A stretch of DNA of 64,000 nt from Mytilus californianus. Taxonomy: Eukaryota; Mollusca; Bivalvia; Mytilida; Mytilidae. A program made the translations under genes and the position numbers. Under the pieces are notes generated by a model. That model had not been told where the DNA came from. It did no database searches and was given only the letters and a program-made list of their open reading frames with translations. Location of the stretch: contig NW_026262593.1 in assembly GCF_021869535.1 (NCBI RefSeq), positions 61,712,318-61,776,317 of the forward strand, given 5' to 3'. Positions within the stretch are counted from its first letter, which is position 1, and the number at the start of each line of letters is the position of its first letter. Shown in pieces: positions 32,576-43,625 of the stretch.

Positions 32576-33592
32576 GGAGGAGTTATATGAGTTATATGAG
32601 GTATATGAGTTATATGTGTTATATGAGTTATATGAAAGTATATGAGTTATATGAGGTATATGAGTTATAGGAGTTATATGAGGTATATGAGGTATATCAG
32701 GTATATGAGTTATATGAGTTATATGAGGTATATGAGTTATATGAGTTATATGAGGTATATGAGTTATATGAGGTATATGAGTTATATGTGTTATATGAGT
32801 TATATCAAAGTATATGAGTTATATGAGGTATATGAGTTATATGAGGTATATGAGTTATATGAGGTATATGAGTTATATGTGTTATATGAGTTATATGAAA
32901 GTATATGAGTTATATGAGGTATATGAGTTATATGAGTTATATGAGGTATATGAGTTATATGAGTTATATGAGTTATATGAGTTATATGAGATATATGAGT
33001 TTTATGGGTTATATGAGTTATATGAGGTATATGAGGTATATGAGTTATATGAGTTATATGAGTTATAGGAGTTATATGAGGTATATGAGGTATATCAGGT
33101 ATATGAGTTATATGAGTTATATGAGGTATATGAGTTATATGAGTTATATGAGGTATATGAGGTATATGAGTTATATGTGTTATATGAGTTATATCAAAGT
33201 ATATGAGTTATATGAGGTATATGAGTTATATGAGGTATATGAGTTATATGAGGTATATGAGTTATATGTGTTATATGAGTTATATGAAAGTATATGAGTT
33301 ATATGAGGTATATGAGTTATATGAGTTATATGAGGTATATGAGTTATATGAGTTATATGAGGTATATGAGTTATATGAGGTATATGAGTTTTATGTGTTA
33401 TATGAGTTATATGAGGTATATGAGGTATATGAGTTATATGAGTTATATGAGTTGTACGAGTTATATGAGGTATATGAGTTATATGAGTTATACGAGGTTT
33501 ATGAGTTATATGAGGTTTATGAGTTATATGAGTTATATGAGGTATACGAGTTATATGAGGTATATGAGTTATATGAGTTATTTGAGTTATTT
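32576..33592. repeat. 9-bp minisatellite TATATGAGT/TATATGAGG, about 1 kb
   Basis: Over 100 copies of a 9-bp unit with higher-order structure: marker variants (GTTATAGGAG at 32664 and 33062; TATATCAAAG at 32801 and 33190) recur 389-398 bases apart. It is open in several frames of both strands (MSYMRY, ELYEVY, THITHI), which reflects the unit and not a protein gene. Confidence 0.92.
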
Positions 33593-33634
33593 GAACAAAA
33601 GGAACACAACAAGAATAGCCAAACCATCTAGGAA

Positions 33635-34195
33635 GATATAAGAAGATGTGGTATGAGTGCCAATGAGACAACTCTCCATCCATAGATATAAGAAGATGTG
33701 GTATGAGTGCCAATGAGACAACTCTCCATCTAATTCACAATTATAAAAGTAAACCATTATAGGTCAAAGTACGGTCTTCAACACGGAGCCTTGGCTCACA
33801 CCAAACAGCAAGCTATAAAGGGCCCCAAAAATTACAAGCGTAAAACCATTCAAACGGGAAAACCAACGGTCTAAACTATATAAAAAACGAGAAACGAGAA
33901 ACAATTATGAACCACATCAACAAACGACAACTACTGAACATCAGATTCCTGACTTAGGACAGGTGCAAACAATTGCAGCGGGTTTAAACGTTTTAATGGT
34001 ACCAAACCTTCACCATTATCTGAAACAATAGTGTAACATCACAACATAGAAAGACAAACTATAAAATATCAACTGAAATGGCTTAACTCAATCAAAGGAC
34101 ATATTAACACCAGTGAACATACACTGAACAAATAAATTTGATCTATGATACAATGTAAATATAAAATAAATAAACTAAGGGAAGAATAATAAAGG
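33635..34195 (-). repeat. Repeat family A, copy 3, longest form
   Basis: Inverted. The 3' end motif occurs twice in tandem (33635-33680 and 33684-33730), then the body, then an extension (GTGTAACATCACAACATAGA to GGGAAGAATAATAAA) shared with 56270-56772. Confidence 0.75.
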
Positions 34196-34779
34196 TCAAC
34201 TTTGAATGCAAGTGTTGGGAAATACTAGTAAATGAAAAGGTATGATCTAATTAAGCTGAATTTTTGGTCCTTAAAATATGAAATCGTAATTTTTCACAAA
34301 CCCGAAAACATTATTCATATTGTATTAAATTCTCGTTTTAACATGTGCTTTTTTATCATTATTGACGTAATAACATAAGATTAAGCTATCATATCCTACA
34401 TTCGATCATATTTTGCTACATGTACATGCATACAGGTGTATAAGTACACTTCAGATACGATATCTAAAAGGGTATTCAATAGTCTCCTGCATAATAAACT
34501 GCATGCATCATTCTATTGTTGTTGTTTTTGCTTTCTCGTTTTGAAATAAAGCTTGCATAAAATATTCTATTTATTGTGTGTTTTACGTCGCGAAGCAAAT
34601 ATGTCATGCAAGTTCAGGACAAGAACAAATAAAATAATACATCAAATATGGAGGTTCCAATTGGGGAATTTTCACTGGCACTGAAAAAAAGGATTGTTGG
34701 ATAGAGGCTTATTAAAGTGTTGCAAGGGAACTTTATCGTGGAGAAAGCTAGAATTCTTCTAACAAGGGTGTGCCTGTTT

Positions 34780-35040
34780 TAATTGATTGATCGATTTTTG
34801 GTCATCGTCCAGTGGCAAATATGTCATACAAAGGTCGCCCGGGATGAAGGTCAGGGAACTTTGGACTGCTTCTTGAAAATGGGAATATATAGGATACAGA
34901 CAGAAGTTTTGCCTTACAACAGGCCACCTACTAGCGTGGCACTCTCTACATGAGGCATCGAATTGAACGTCCCCAATCTGACCGGACGTGACTGCGTACT
35001 TATACATCCGTACATGATTCAATGTCGAAAATTCAATCGG
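34780..35040 (+). repeat. Dispersed repeat with CCAGTGGCAAATAT motif, copy 1
   Basis: Contains GATTGATCGATTTTTGGTC, CGTCCAGTGGCAAATATGTC and CAGGCCACCTACTAGCG. Related copies at 41670-41960, 42240-42480 and inverted at 47395-47610. The 87-codon minus frame here is not a gene. Confidence 0.6.
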
Positions 35041-35329
35041 ACGGTTGATTATTTTTTCATTACTTAATTTCTCTTGGACGCCAAACAGACAACTATCACC
35101 AATTGATTATTAATTAACGAAAAAGAAATCTCCAGATTCGAAGACCATCTACATCACATGTATACTAAGATGCATCTACACTTTGAAAAACAATAAAGAA
35201 TAATTCCTAGCTATTGTTTACTGTCATAATAGTCAACTTATCTATGTTTTTAATTGTCAACTAACCTATATTTTTCTCTATTTTCGGAGGAGAATGGAAT
35301 TTAGAATGTCCGATTATCTCAGGCTTGTG

Positions 35330-35692
35330 TTTTTGACTTTTTGTCAGATATTCGGAAAACTCTGGTTGTATCCATGTGGTGCCAATTGAAAAATTTCCCC
35401 GCTAACCCCTACTTTTCTTTTCAAAATTTTATTAAATAGTTTTAAAAGCCATTTTTGAAAATCTTTTTTAAATCCTTGTAATTTTTCATAGTTTTTGAAA
35501 GACAAAAAGGCGTCAATGTTAAGTGCATGAAAAATTTAGAGAGAACCATTTCCCGCCTAATTTTCAAAGACTTAAATCTCAAAAACAAGGACACATACAT
35601 TTTTTTCGGCTTATTCAGTTCTGTTAATATCAGTTTATAACAGTCTCCTATAAGGTTTGTTATTTTGAAAGAGTAGCGAACATCCTTAAGTC
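35330..35692. repeat. Diverged relative of the TTAAGGATGTAC MITE family
   Basis: Shares TTTTTGTCAGATATTCGG and CCTACTTTTCTTTTCA with 61005-61360, and the general plan TTTTTGTCAGATATTC...CATCCTTAA with 56972-57371. Confidence 0.5.
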
Positions 35693-36099
35693 GCTATGTG
35701 CTTAACGTTTTCATGCTCTTGACCTTCCGTTTATTTTTTTTCACCTTGAAATTTTAATCATTTGTATACTTACTCATTTCAAAATGCAGTTTCAACTAGA
35801 TCTTCACTATGTTATTAACCCTTACGTATGGGAGTGACGGTATATCATGTTTTAAACACACGTGATGTCATATTGAAGGATAAAGGAAAAGGTCACAAAC
35901 CGACAGACTGACAAATCAGGTCAGAATTTACAATAAATCATATACGATATCAGCTAAGTTTACCAATACTTCCAGGCTTCAAGCGAAATTGATACGTTGA
36001 TTATCAAGATCTAGACATACTATACTTTTCAAACAAGAAATGGAATAGGCACAATTGCTCTTGTTCTAACATACATATTTCATTATTTTGTAAATTATT

Positions 36100-36292
36100 A
36101 GGGCCGTTAGTTTTCTCGTTGGAATTGTTTTACATTTGTCATTTATAGGGGCCTTTTTTGCTGACTATATGCGGTATGGGTTTTACTCATTAATGAAGGC
36201 CATATGGTGACCTTTAGTTGTTAATTTCTGTGTCATTTGGTCTCTTGTGGAGAGTTGTTTCATTGGCAATCATACCACATCTTCTTATTTTT
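36100..36292 (+). repeat. PLE 3' tail fragment
   Basis: GGGCCGTTAGTTTTCTCGTT, GGTATGGGTTTTACTCATTA and the end TTTCATTGGCAATCATACCA, as in the tails at 7567 and 16195. Confidence 0.7.
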
Positions 36293-36613
36293 ATATGTAA
36301 GAGTAAACTTTCGTAATTTAGCGGTAAATTGGTAAACATACTAGTCACGTTCAAAAATCAAAATTCAAATTGTTTATTTTCAACTATTTATATGACAAAT
36401 GTCTGAAAAGCTTCTTTACCTTTGAAATAATATATCCGCATAGATAAAATGACATTTTGATTAATGCGCAAGTGATTAATGTGGTACATGTTATATTGAA
36501 AGTAAGAGAAACACTAAGTGAACAAGTTTAAACCACAAGTCGAAAAAAACAACCGAATAATAAAGGAAGAACAAACGGCAGATTTAAACAAAAACGCTGC
36601 AGAAAACTCAAGA

Positions 36614-36895
36614 TTAAGGTGGTACCTAACACTACAGGGAGATAACTCTGTAAAAATCAGCTAAACGTTTTAATTACGTTGTATTGTTAAGGAAATATTA
36701 AGCTTCTCAATGATCAAAATTAGTGTTTGTCAAACTGCTATATAACCAATGAAATTTTTCTGATAAAGTGGTTGGTTCAAATTTTTTGAAATTTTTATAT
36801 TTTTGTCAAAGGGTCAAAGTAAACATTTTGTCAAATTTTTATGAAAATTAAACGAGCCAAATTAATATCAGTCAAGGTGTTGGGTACCACCTTAA
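36614..36895. mobile_element. MITE with TTAAGGTGGTAC ends, copy 2
   Basis: Starts TTAAGGTGGTACC and ends GGGTACCACCTTAA. The interior is the reverse complement of 15738-16022 with many substitutions. Confidence 0.75.
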
Positions 36896-38459
36896 GCATC
36901 CCGAACACCGCCAAAAAAACAGCCGGGATCAACCCGGGCAGTCAGGAAACTGGTCAGCAGTTCCTTCCCTATACGCATAAAAAAGATGAGTCATATCCTG
37001 CTGTGATAAAGCATCATACAATACCGGATTGGTAAATACAATTTCTCTTACCCTGCAGCATCAGCAAACTCATAAATCATTGGTCCTGTTAATTCTTTGA
37101 CCCTAAAACTTGACCGTATGTAAAAGCTTTGAAGGTTTGAAGTGAAAAATATATAGATTTAGGACAAACATTGTTAATAGAAAACCAAGGATATGCGGTA
37201 TCCATCCATGACACAAAATCAGTACATGCACAGCAAAAATCGAACACAAATCTTCATCTCAAGACTGTTAAGATACAAAAAAAAATTGATGTTTTTTTCT
37301 TTCTCTATTTACTTTTTGAAATTATTATAGTTTTTATAGTTTATGAGACTATAGAAGCTTTGACCGTGTGCACATTTTTAATACTTAGTATTCATGTGTT
37401 CCTCCCCATTTTCACACATTCAAAATGTTCTTTGGTCAACGCTTTCACGTGCCAATAAGCTACAAAAAAAGAAGCATTCAATTTGTTTTAAAGTTAAATG
37501 CAAGTAATATATGTAAGAGTATCCTATATGTTAATGATATGTTATTTACACATAAGCCATTTATAAGTATTGTTTGTGTTTTTGATAAGCTTGGTCTAAA
37601 GTGTCAATTAACTCTTCGGCTATGGTAAAAGTTCAATTATAACAAATATATATATTAGTAGTTGATATCTGTTATCTATAGACCTTGGACATGTCGCCTT
37701 TTCAATAAATTGGCCTTCAACCTGAAGGTCAAAGAAACTTGACCACAGAAATATTTCATGTACTTAAAATTCACAGACATTAAACAACTCGACATGGAAC
37801 CAGATATAGACAGTTGACAAAATATTTAGGTATCTATGTACCTATAACATGATATACTAACTACTTCCGTTAAGAATATAAAGTGTACATGTACTAGTAT
37901 ATTAAACTGCAGAAATAAGTTCGCATTGGAAAACCTGTAATGAATAATTCATTTTACTTCATAAATAGATATTTGAGCTAGAAATATATACCAAATGACA
38001 TGATACCTATATATTGTTTAATATACAAACTGCCACTTTGAAATTATTTTCTTATTAGAGATGCAGATAACAAAAAAGGACACCAATACCAGAGAAACTT
38101 TAACACCTTTAACATCTCAAATCTAGGACAAAGCTGACATTTTTTACCACCATAAGATATACGGTTGATGCTCCTCCATGAAAATATCGAGGACAAACTA
38201 CGGGATGCCAAAAACAACTTCGACTGTTACAGGAAATTGGATAAAAATTATATTCAATTTCTTGATGTATCGTAGAAAGCCAAATCAATGCATTTGGTGT
38301 GCACAAAGTGAATTGTGACTTCGTCCTTTTCTGTCGGACATTTAGGAATACCACAATCAACAACAACTTTCTGAGGTCCGTAGTTGGCCTATTACACGGC
38401 AATGGTTTTGTTCCTCTCCAGCAAACCCACATTTTCCAAATATTCCGCAATTCATTTCT
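36896..38459. other. Unassigned intergenic DNA
   Basis: No exon or known repeat recognised. 38100-38450 has an open minus-strand stretch (113 codons) with no recognisable domain, upstream of the RT-family-2 remnant and possibly its unrecognisable 5' part. Confidence 0.4.
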
Positions 38460-39165
38460 GTAGTCTTACCTTGAAGAACTTACCTGTTGTATTAATTGTT
38501 AAGTTGTTTTCGTCCTGCTTTGTTTCATAAAAAAAGAATGGCCAGCGTAGAAACAAATGTCCTGTCTTAGGGAGGGATAAATCGTATACTTTGTAAAAAA
38601 TCACTCTGATTCAAACAAAAACATTCTCTGCAACTAACATTATCAAGATGCTTTATTTCTTGATTGACAACGTATTTGTAACATTTGGAAGACATGTTTT
38701 TCTACATACAATTGCATTCTCATGGGAACAAACTGAGCTCATCTTCTTGCCGACTTGTTCCCTTATTCATATGAGGCTGACATCATACAGGATCTACTTA
38801 GGACGAATGAAAAGAAGTTAGCACCAATCTAATTCAAATACAGATCCTGTATTCAAGCTTTGCTTAAAAGGATCTAAAAACGCTCCATTCCACTTTTTTC
38901 TGGAATGTGACCTACCGAATTAGACTCATCACAAGGTTTGCACTTCAACACGACGGGTGCCACATGTGAAGCAGAATCAGCTTACCCTTCCGGAGCACCT
39001 GAGATCACCCCCGGTTTTTGGTTGGGTTATAATTGCTCAATCTTCAATTTTCAATAATGTGTATTTTGTACTGTTGTTTGTCCTTCGTCGTTTTCCGTTT
39101 TTTCCCTGGCATTGTCATTTTGTTTTCAATCTATGAGTTTGAATATCGCATTGGTGTGTTTTGAA
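38460..39165 (+). pseudogene. RT family 2 remnant with its 3' tail
   Basis: Fragments of a Penelope-like RT in several frames: a KKNGQRRNKC-type stretch near 38530, NIIKMLYFLIDNVFVTFGRH near 38638-38697, the MGTN..HLLADLFPYSYEADI region near 38725-38790 and LLRTNEKKLAP near 38800-38832. It resembles the second RT type known from marine invertebrates and differs from the copy at 5799. It is followed by CTACCGAATTAGACTCATCA and the tail ACGACGGGTGCCAC...GAGTTTGAATATCGCATTGG (38948-39165). Frame changes and the absence of a YxDD block show a dead, internally deleted copy. Confidence 0.65.
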
Positions 39166-40432
39166 AAGTTATAATGCATGAAATAGCTTTCCATTGGACG
39201 TTTTTTTATTCATGCAAAACTCGCCACTGGTATTTAAACAATGCTCAATGAAAAAAAAAAGGCCAAAATGCATACTCACTTTAATTCATTGTCACAAGCA
39301 CAAAATCCGCATTTCGATAATCTTCTTTGTGATGATGAGGCCACAATGTTTGAAAATACAAAACCTAACACAGAAGTTAAAGAGTTGATCAGGCCAACAA
39401 AGAAAATGATGATTTTCGGCATTCGGTACACCTCGGCAGATCTAACTTGGGTTACGGATTCTGCCGAGGTTTGCAGATTGGACTTTCGGGACACAGATGA
39501 TAGGGAGACAACTCAATGTAACAAAAAACGATAAGAAAGGCTTTCATTTCTTCATCTAAAGTCATTTTGAACAACTGAAACACTGAGGATGTAGTGAACA
39601 TTGTGTACAGGTTCTTTTTTCGGTGTTATTGCAATAAATATTTTTACATATGACGGGGAAGTGAATTTGAAAAAAAAATAGGATTTTAATCTTTATTTCT
39701 ATTGTCATTCAAACATAAAATTATATGAAATATACATGTAAAAACAATAACATAGACAAAATTGAAGGGAGTGAAACCCATATATTGAGATTCAAAGTTC
39801 CAGCAAACGAGGTTATTCTCTTGTAAATATAAATGTCGAATCCATTAAGCCCTACAAGTATAGCTACAGACCCAAGAGACAAGAAAATAGCTCAACTGTA
39901 TGGCTGTTATAAATACAAGAGGTTTATATTTAATAAAAAATATGCTTTTTTGTACCTTCAAAATCTTTTTTAGTGGATTTTTAATACTTTTTTTTATTGT
40001 TTTACTTTTCTTTGTTCAAGTTCTACGTTCTAAACATGATGCTTTGAGCAAGATAAAATATGAATGTTAGGAGATACAAAAAATATTTCTAAATTATTTC
40101 ATTGCACAATTGTGTCATCATGGCTGTTAGTGTGAATTACATGTAGTAAATCAAGGATTCTTATTTAGAATTAAAAATATTCTTCATTCGTACAATAGAG
40201 TTCGCTTTACGCACATACGATACGTATTTCTGGCATATCTTACATAGCTGGGAGAAATATAGCATTTGCGATCTCTTAAACCTCATTCAATGTTGACACG
40301 CTATTCATCTATCCGCCCATCTAATCAGCAGTGAGTTGGAACTAGGTTAAAGAGAGTTTGCAATAAATCGATCAGTCCGCCCATTCAACAATGAGCAGGA
40401 ACTAGGTTAATGACAGTTTGCAATAAAAGGAA
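39166..40432. other. Intergenic, no gene seen
   Basis: AT-rich. A short tandem pair, each with CCGCCCAT and AACTAGGTTAA...AGTTTGCAATAAA, lies at 40310-40435, directly 3' of the small gene. The 97-codon plus frame at 39241 has no recognisable domain. Confidence 0.4.
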
Positions 40433-41640
40433 TTATGATATAAAGTTTATATTCACATATAGTAACCATGTAATAATAAATGTCATGATAAATGTACAAA
40501 ATGGATTTTTATTGTTCATCAAACTCTGAGCTGAATTTCCGGTTGACCCTCTTCTGTTTATAGGTATCCTCCTAAACACAGGAGTCGTTACAGTAGATCC
40601 AGGTTTGGTATTGTCTACATTTACATTAATGTTGTTGTGATTAGGGATCTTTATAATCTGGATTTGGGGTTTACTTCCGCAGGGCAGGGCACTTACAGCA
40701 GTGACCACTGAAAAATGCAAAAAATTAATGTTTATTTACATGCTGATTATTTATTATTATTTAGATATATATGAATTTGTTTAAGTAAAATGAATCAATA
40801 CAGTCATTATGAAATTACACATAAGAGTTAATCAACCAATTTACTTATTGCATTAAATCATGCGACCCATGACGTCATTGCTTTAAACATCTGTTTGTTG
40901 CGAGTCGCTGAGCCTGCGCAAAGAAATTTACGTTGACAGAAGTTGAATTTCTGATTATTTTCTTTATTTGCTAATCATAATTATTTCAATTAAACGGAAA
41001 CTACATGAACATCGTTGTGATTTTCTTAGTTCATTAAATTGTGTTTGACAATGGCTGAGAGTGTGGATGGGGGTTTACAGAATAGAGAATAATAGGCATA
41101 ATCTATAAAGAATAGAGAAAAATGGACCAAAAAAATAAATAAGAGAGAATGAGGTGCTAAAATATAAAGAATAGAGAATAATGGGCAAAAAGTATAAGGA
41201 ATAGAGAAAATGGTCTAAAAAATTAAAGAATACAGCAGAAACGAAGGACCCACTCATCCAGACCCCATGCATGGCTTTACACATAATGACGTCAGTCGTA
41301 TTTGTTTTTGATTTGTTTGGCTAAGTATTGTCGTGTAAATTTCAAAGTCGAATCTTTCATTTTAGCTTCCTTTTTGAATTTGTATACCCTGTTTGATTCG
41401 ATAATTGATGAATCTTTATTTGATATAATATATATGTAGGTCAAACAAAATTTAGCTGATTTATACATGGAAACATTTCAACTTCTCATTCAGGATTTAA
41501 CAACAAATTAAGAAGCCTCTGATGTTACATTGTATCTATCTATACTTTAAACCAATGTAAATACCTTGATACATACCGTAATTTCCTTGTAGTAAGAAGC
41601 AAAGTATTGCACAAAGGAAACATATTCCCGGTGTTGACAT
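40433..41640 (-). CDS. Small secreted or GPI-anchored protein of unknown function, two coding exons, 112 aa
   Basis: Exon 1 41640-41577 and exon 2 40707-40433 join in phase 1 across a GTATGT...TTTTTCAG intron; total 339 bases including TAA. An AG directly before the ATG suggests an upstream 5'UTR exon. Residues 1-28 form a signal peptide (MSTPGICFLCAILCFLLQGN, then VVTAVSA). The mature part starts LPCGSKP, is rich in Asn, Ile, Val and Pro (NHNNINVNVDN), has a basic FRRIPINRRG stretch, and ends in a hydrophobic segment (FIMTFIITWLLYVNI). Only two cysteines lie outside the signal peptide. I do not recognise a family. The signal peptide, matching splice phase and tail argue for a real gene, perhaps membrane-tethered by GPI. 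The intron contains an A-rich repeat. Confidence 0.6.
41060..41275 (-). repeat. A-rich dispersed repeat, copy 2
   Basis: Same units (GAATAGAGAATAATGGGC, AGAATAGAGAAAAATGG) as 2685-2850, ending AGGACCCACTCATCCAGACC. Lies in the intron of the small secreted-protein gene. Confidence 0.6.
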
Positions 41641-41669
41641 CTGCAAATTAAGAAGTGATTGATTGTATG

Positions 41670-41960
41670 CTTGATTGGTGCTTGCTTAACGTCCAGTGGC
41701 AAATATTTCATGACGAGAAAAAAATAACAATTACATAAGTAGGTTGGTTCTGCTAGGTATTGTTCGACCAGAATGAAGGACGGTTAAGTAGGATAGTCAA
41801 TGGGAAATGAGGGTATGTTGGAAAAGGGCAAAGAAAGTTTGCCATTGAAACAGGCCACTACCGAATCCGTAAGAGAGTTATTGCAAGGATTCTTTAACAT
41901 ACAGAGATCGACGCTCTCAATCTTCGATAAGACTTAGCTCCATATTTGTATATTTTCTAC
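41670..41960 (+). repeat. Dispersed repeat with CCAGTGGCAAATAT motif, copy 2
   Basis: AACGTCCAGTGGCAAATATT, CAGAATGAAGGACGGTTAAG and GAAACAGGCCACTACCGAAT. A third, diverged copy is at 42240-42480 (CAGGATGAAGGGCAGTTAAT, AGGTCACCTCCGCACAAG). Confidence 0.6.
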
Positions 41961-42239
41961 AGTCAAACGGATGCCCACTTTAGCTAGTGTTTTACTGTTG
42001 ATTGACGAATGAGAGTAGACCTGGAATGATCATATTTCTACACTCCAGTCCACCTTTGCAGGTGGTTCAAGTTATAAAAGGTGAAAATTTAGAGATCTAT
42101 TTCATAGGCAGGCACTTGCTATCGGCTTATAGTTAAGGTCGTATTCGAAACTTCCGACATTCAAAATTTATGGGAACTACACCAAGGTTTTTATCAAGTA
42201 CGAATCGGGTAATTGATTCTTCAGCACATACCAGTTTTA

Positions 42240-42480
42240 TGTACAAATATATTTAAATAGATGATAACAAATTGTAACAATACATCAAAGATGATGCAGG
42301 TTCTAAAACGTGGTCCAACCAGGATGAAGGGCAGTTAATGTAGACTCTCAGAGAAAAACTGGATATGTTGGGTCAGACAAAACATTTCGCCTTGCAATAG
42401 GTCACCTCCGCACAAGTCAAGAGTGTTCTTAGAATACGAAAATGTAATCCTTTCGCTACTCTCCTGACAGGGTTAGCATT
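42240..42480 (+). repeat. Dispersed repeat with CCAGTGGCAAATAT motif, copy 3 (partial)
   Basis: Matches the middle part of 41670-41960: CAGGATGAAGGGCAGTTAAT, GGATATGTTGGGTCAGAC, CAATAGGTCACC. Confidence 0.5.
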
Positions 42481-42652
42481 CCATCGTTTTACTTGAAATG
42501 GAACAAAAGGAAATTCGTCAATTTAATAGAATAAAGTTATATGTTCCCATTAAACAGGTTTGATGCTAAATGAAGAATTGATATCTCCCACATTTTAAGA
42601 GAATTTTATTTGAAACCATAATTTGAACTGTACACTCATCTCATAAGAGGTC

Positions 42653-42906
42653 GGGGGCCTCGGTGGCCGAGTGGTCTAAGTAGTCGAACTGCTGTATCAC
42701 TAGCATGTCAACACAGAGGTTGTGAGTTCCCAATCCCGCACGGGGCAGGTGCACTCGACTCCAATCTTAATTGACTAGGATTGTCAGTTTTTCTACCAAA
42801 GGTCGGTGATTCTCTCCGGGCACTCCGGCTTCCCCCACCAATAAAAACTGACCGCCACAAAATAGCACAATAGTGTTGAAAGTGGCGTTAAACATCAATC
42901 AATCAA
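42653..42906 (+). mobile_element. tRNA-derived SINE, full length, with perfect 12-bp target duplication
   Basis: The head GGCCTCGGTGGCCGAGTGGT contains an A box (TGGCCGAGTGG); a weak B box follows at GAGTTCCCAATCC. The overall head resembles a type II tRNA (Ser or Leu). The body has TGCACTCGACTCCAATCTTA and CTCCGGGCACTCCGGCTTCC, and the tail is GTGGCGTTAAACATCAATCA with (ATCA) repeats. TCATAAGAGGTC occurs at 42641-42652 and again at 42907-42918, a perfect target-site duplication, so the insertion is fairly recent. Confidence 0.9.
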
Positions 42907-43419
42907 TCATAAGAGGTCAATTTTAAAACCATATATACAACCATAAATTGTTGGTTTAAACTATATTCTCCCATGTTCTTCAGTTCTGGTGTTTCATTTC
43001 ACGATATTGCACACGAAAACGAATTTGTGTGATCGATAAGATTTAATATCAACATTGTTTAATCGGACACGGCTGCTTATTTATAAATCCCGATAGATTG
43101 GTACAAACTTTCATCTGATTAATTTCGAGATGCTTGGTTTTTTTAATAACAACATATGTGTTACGTTTGGAGGGTGTGTTTTTTTCAACAGACAATAGGC
43201 ATTTCTATGGAATATTAATTCAGCTCTCGAATTGTGAAATATTCATTTGTATGTAGAAACATTTGTGCAGCGACCGCATATCCTGCACATTTCCCAGTTA
43301 AAATAACGATATCCCAGAGATTTCGTTTTCTATCACGGAGGACACTTTTAAACCAAATCTACTTCTAGTCCCTATTGTCGTAGCCACAATCCGACTTATC
43401 ACCGAAATTGTCCTTGCCA

Positions 43420-43625
43420 TGACGAACACCACGGGTGCCACTGCTGTAGCAGGACCGAAGCACCCGACTTAACACCGGGATTGTGGTGATGTTCATATTG
43501 CTCGGTCATTAGTATTCTGTGTAGTGATTTTGAAGACTTCTTTGTTTCTTTGGACATGCTTTTGTTCTGTTCTCTCTTATGACTTATAATATTTTATTGT
43601 CGCCTTGTTGTCGCCTGCATCTTTT
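43420..43625 (+). repeat. RT-family-2 3' tail, diverged copy
   Basis: CACCACGGGTGCCACTGC, CACCGGGATTGTGG, ATATTGCTCGGTCATTAG and the following T-rich part, in the same order as 49518-49745. Confidence 0.6.

Noticed and set aside
32642-33713. MSYMRY, ELYEVY and THITHI proteins on both strands
   Set aside because: All are translations of the 9-bp TATATGAG(T/G) satellite in different frames.
34759-35022. 87-codon minus-strand frame as a gene
   Set aside because: It lies in a dispersed repeat also found at 41670 and 47395, and has no recognised domain.
38109-38450. 113-codon minus-strand frame as a gene
   Set aside because: It abuts an RT relic on the other strand, has no recognisable domain and no exon signals. 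Kept only as unassigned DNA.
39241-39534. 97-codon plus frame and an antisense frame as a small gene
   Set aside because: No domain, signal or splice support. The overlapping antisense open stretch is equally long, as expected by chance.
42653-42740. A functional tRNA gene
   Set aside because: The A box and overall tRNA shape are present, but the B box is altered and the sequence continues into a SINE body with target duplications.
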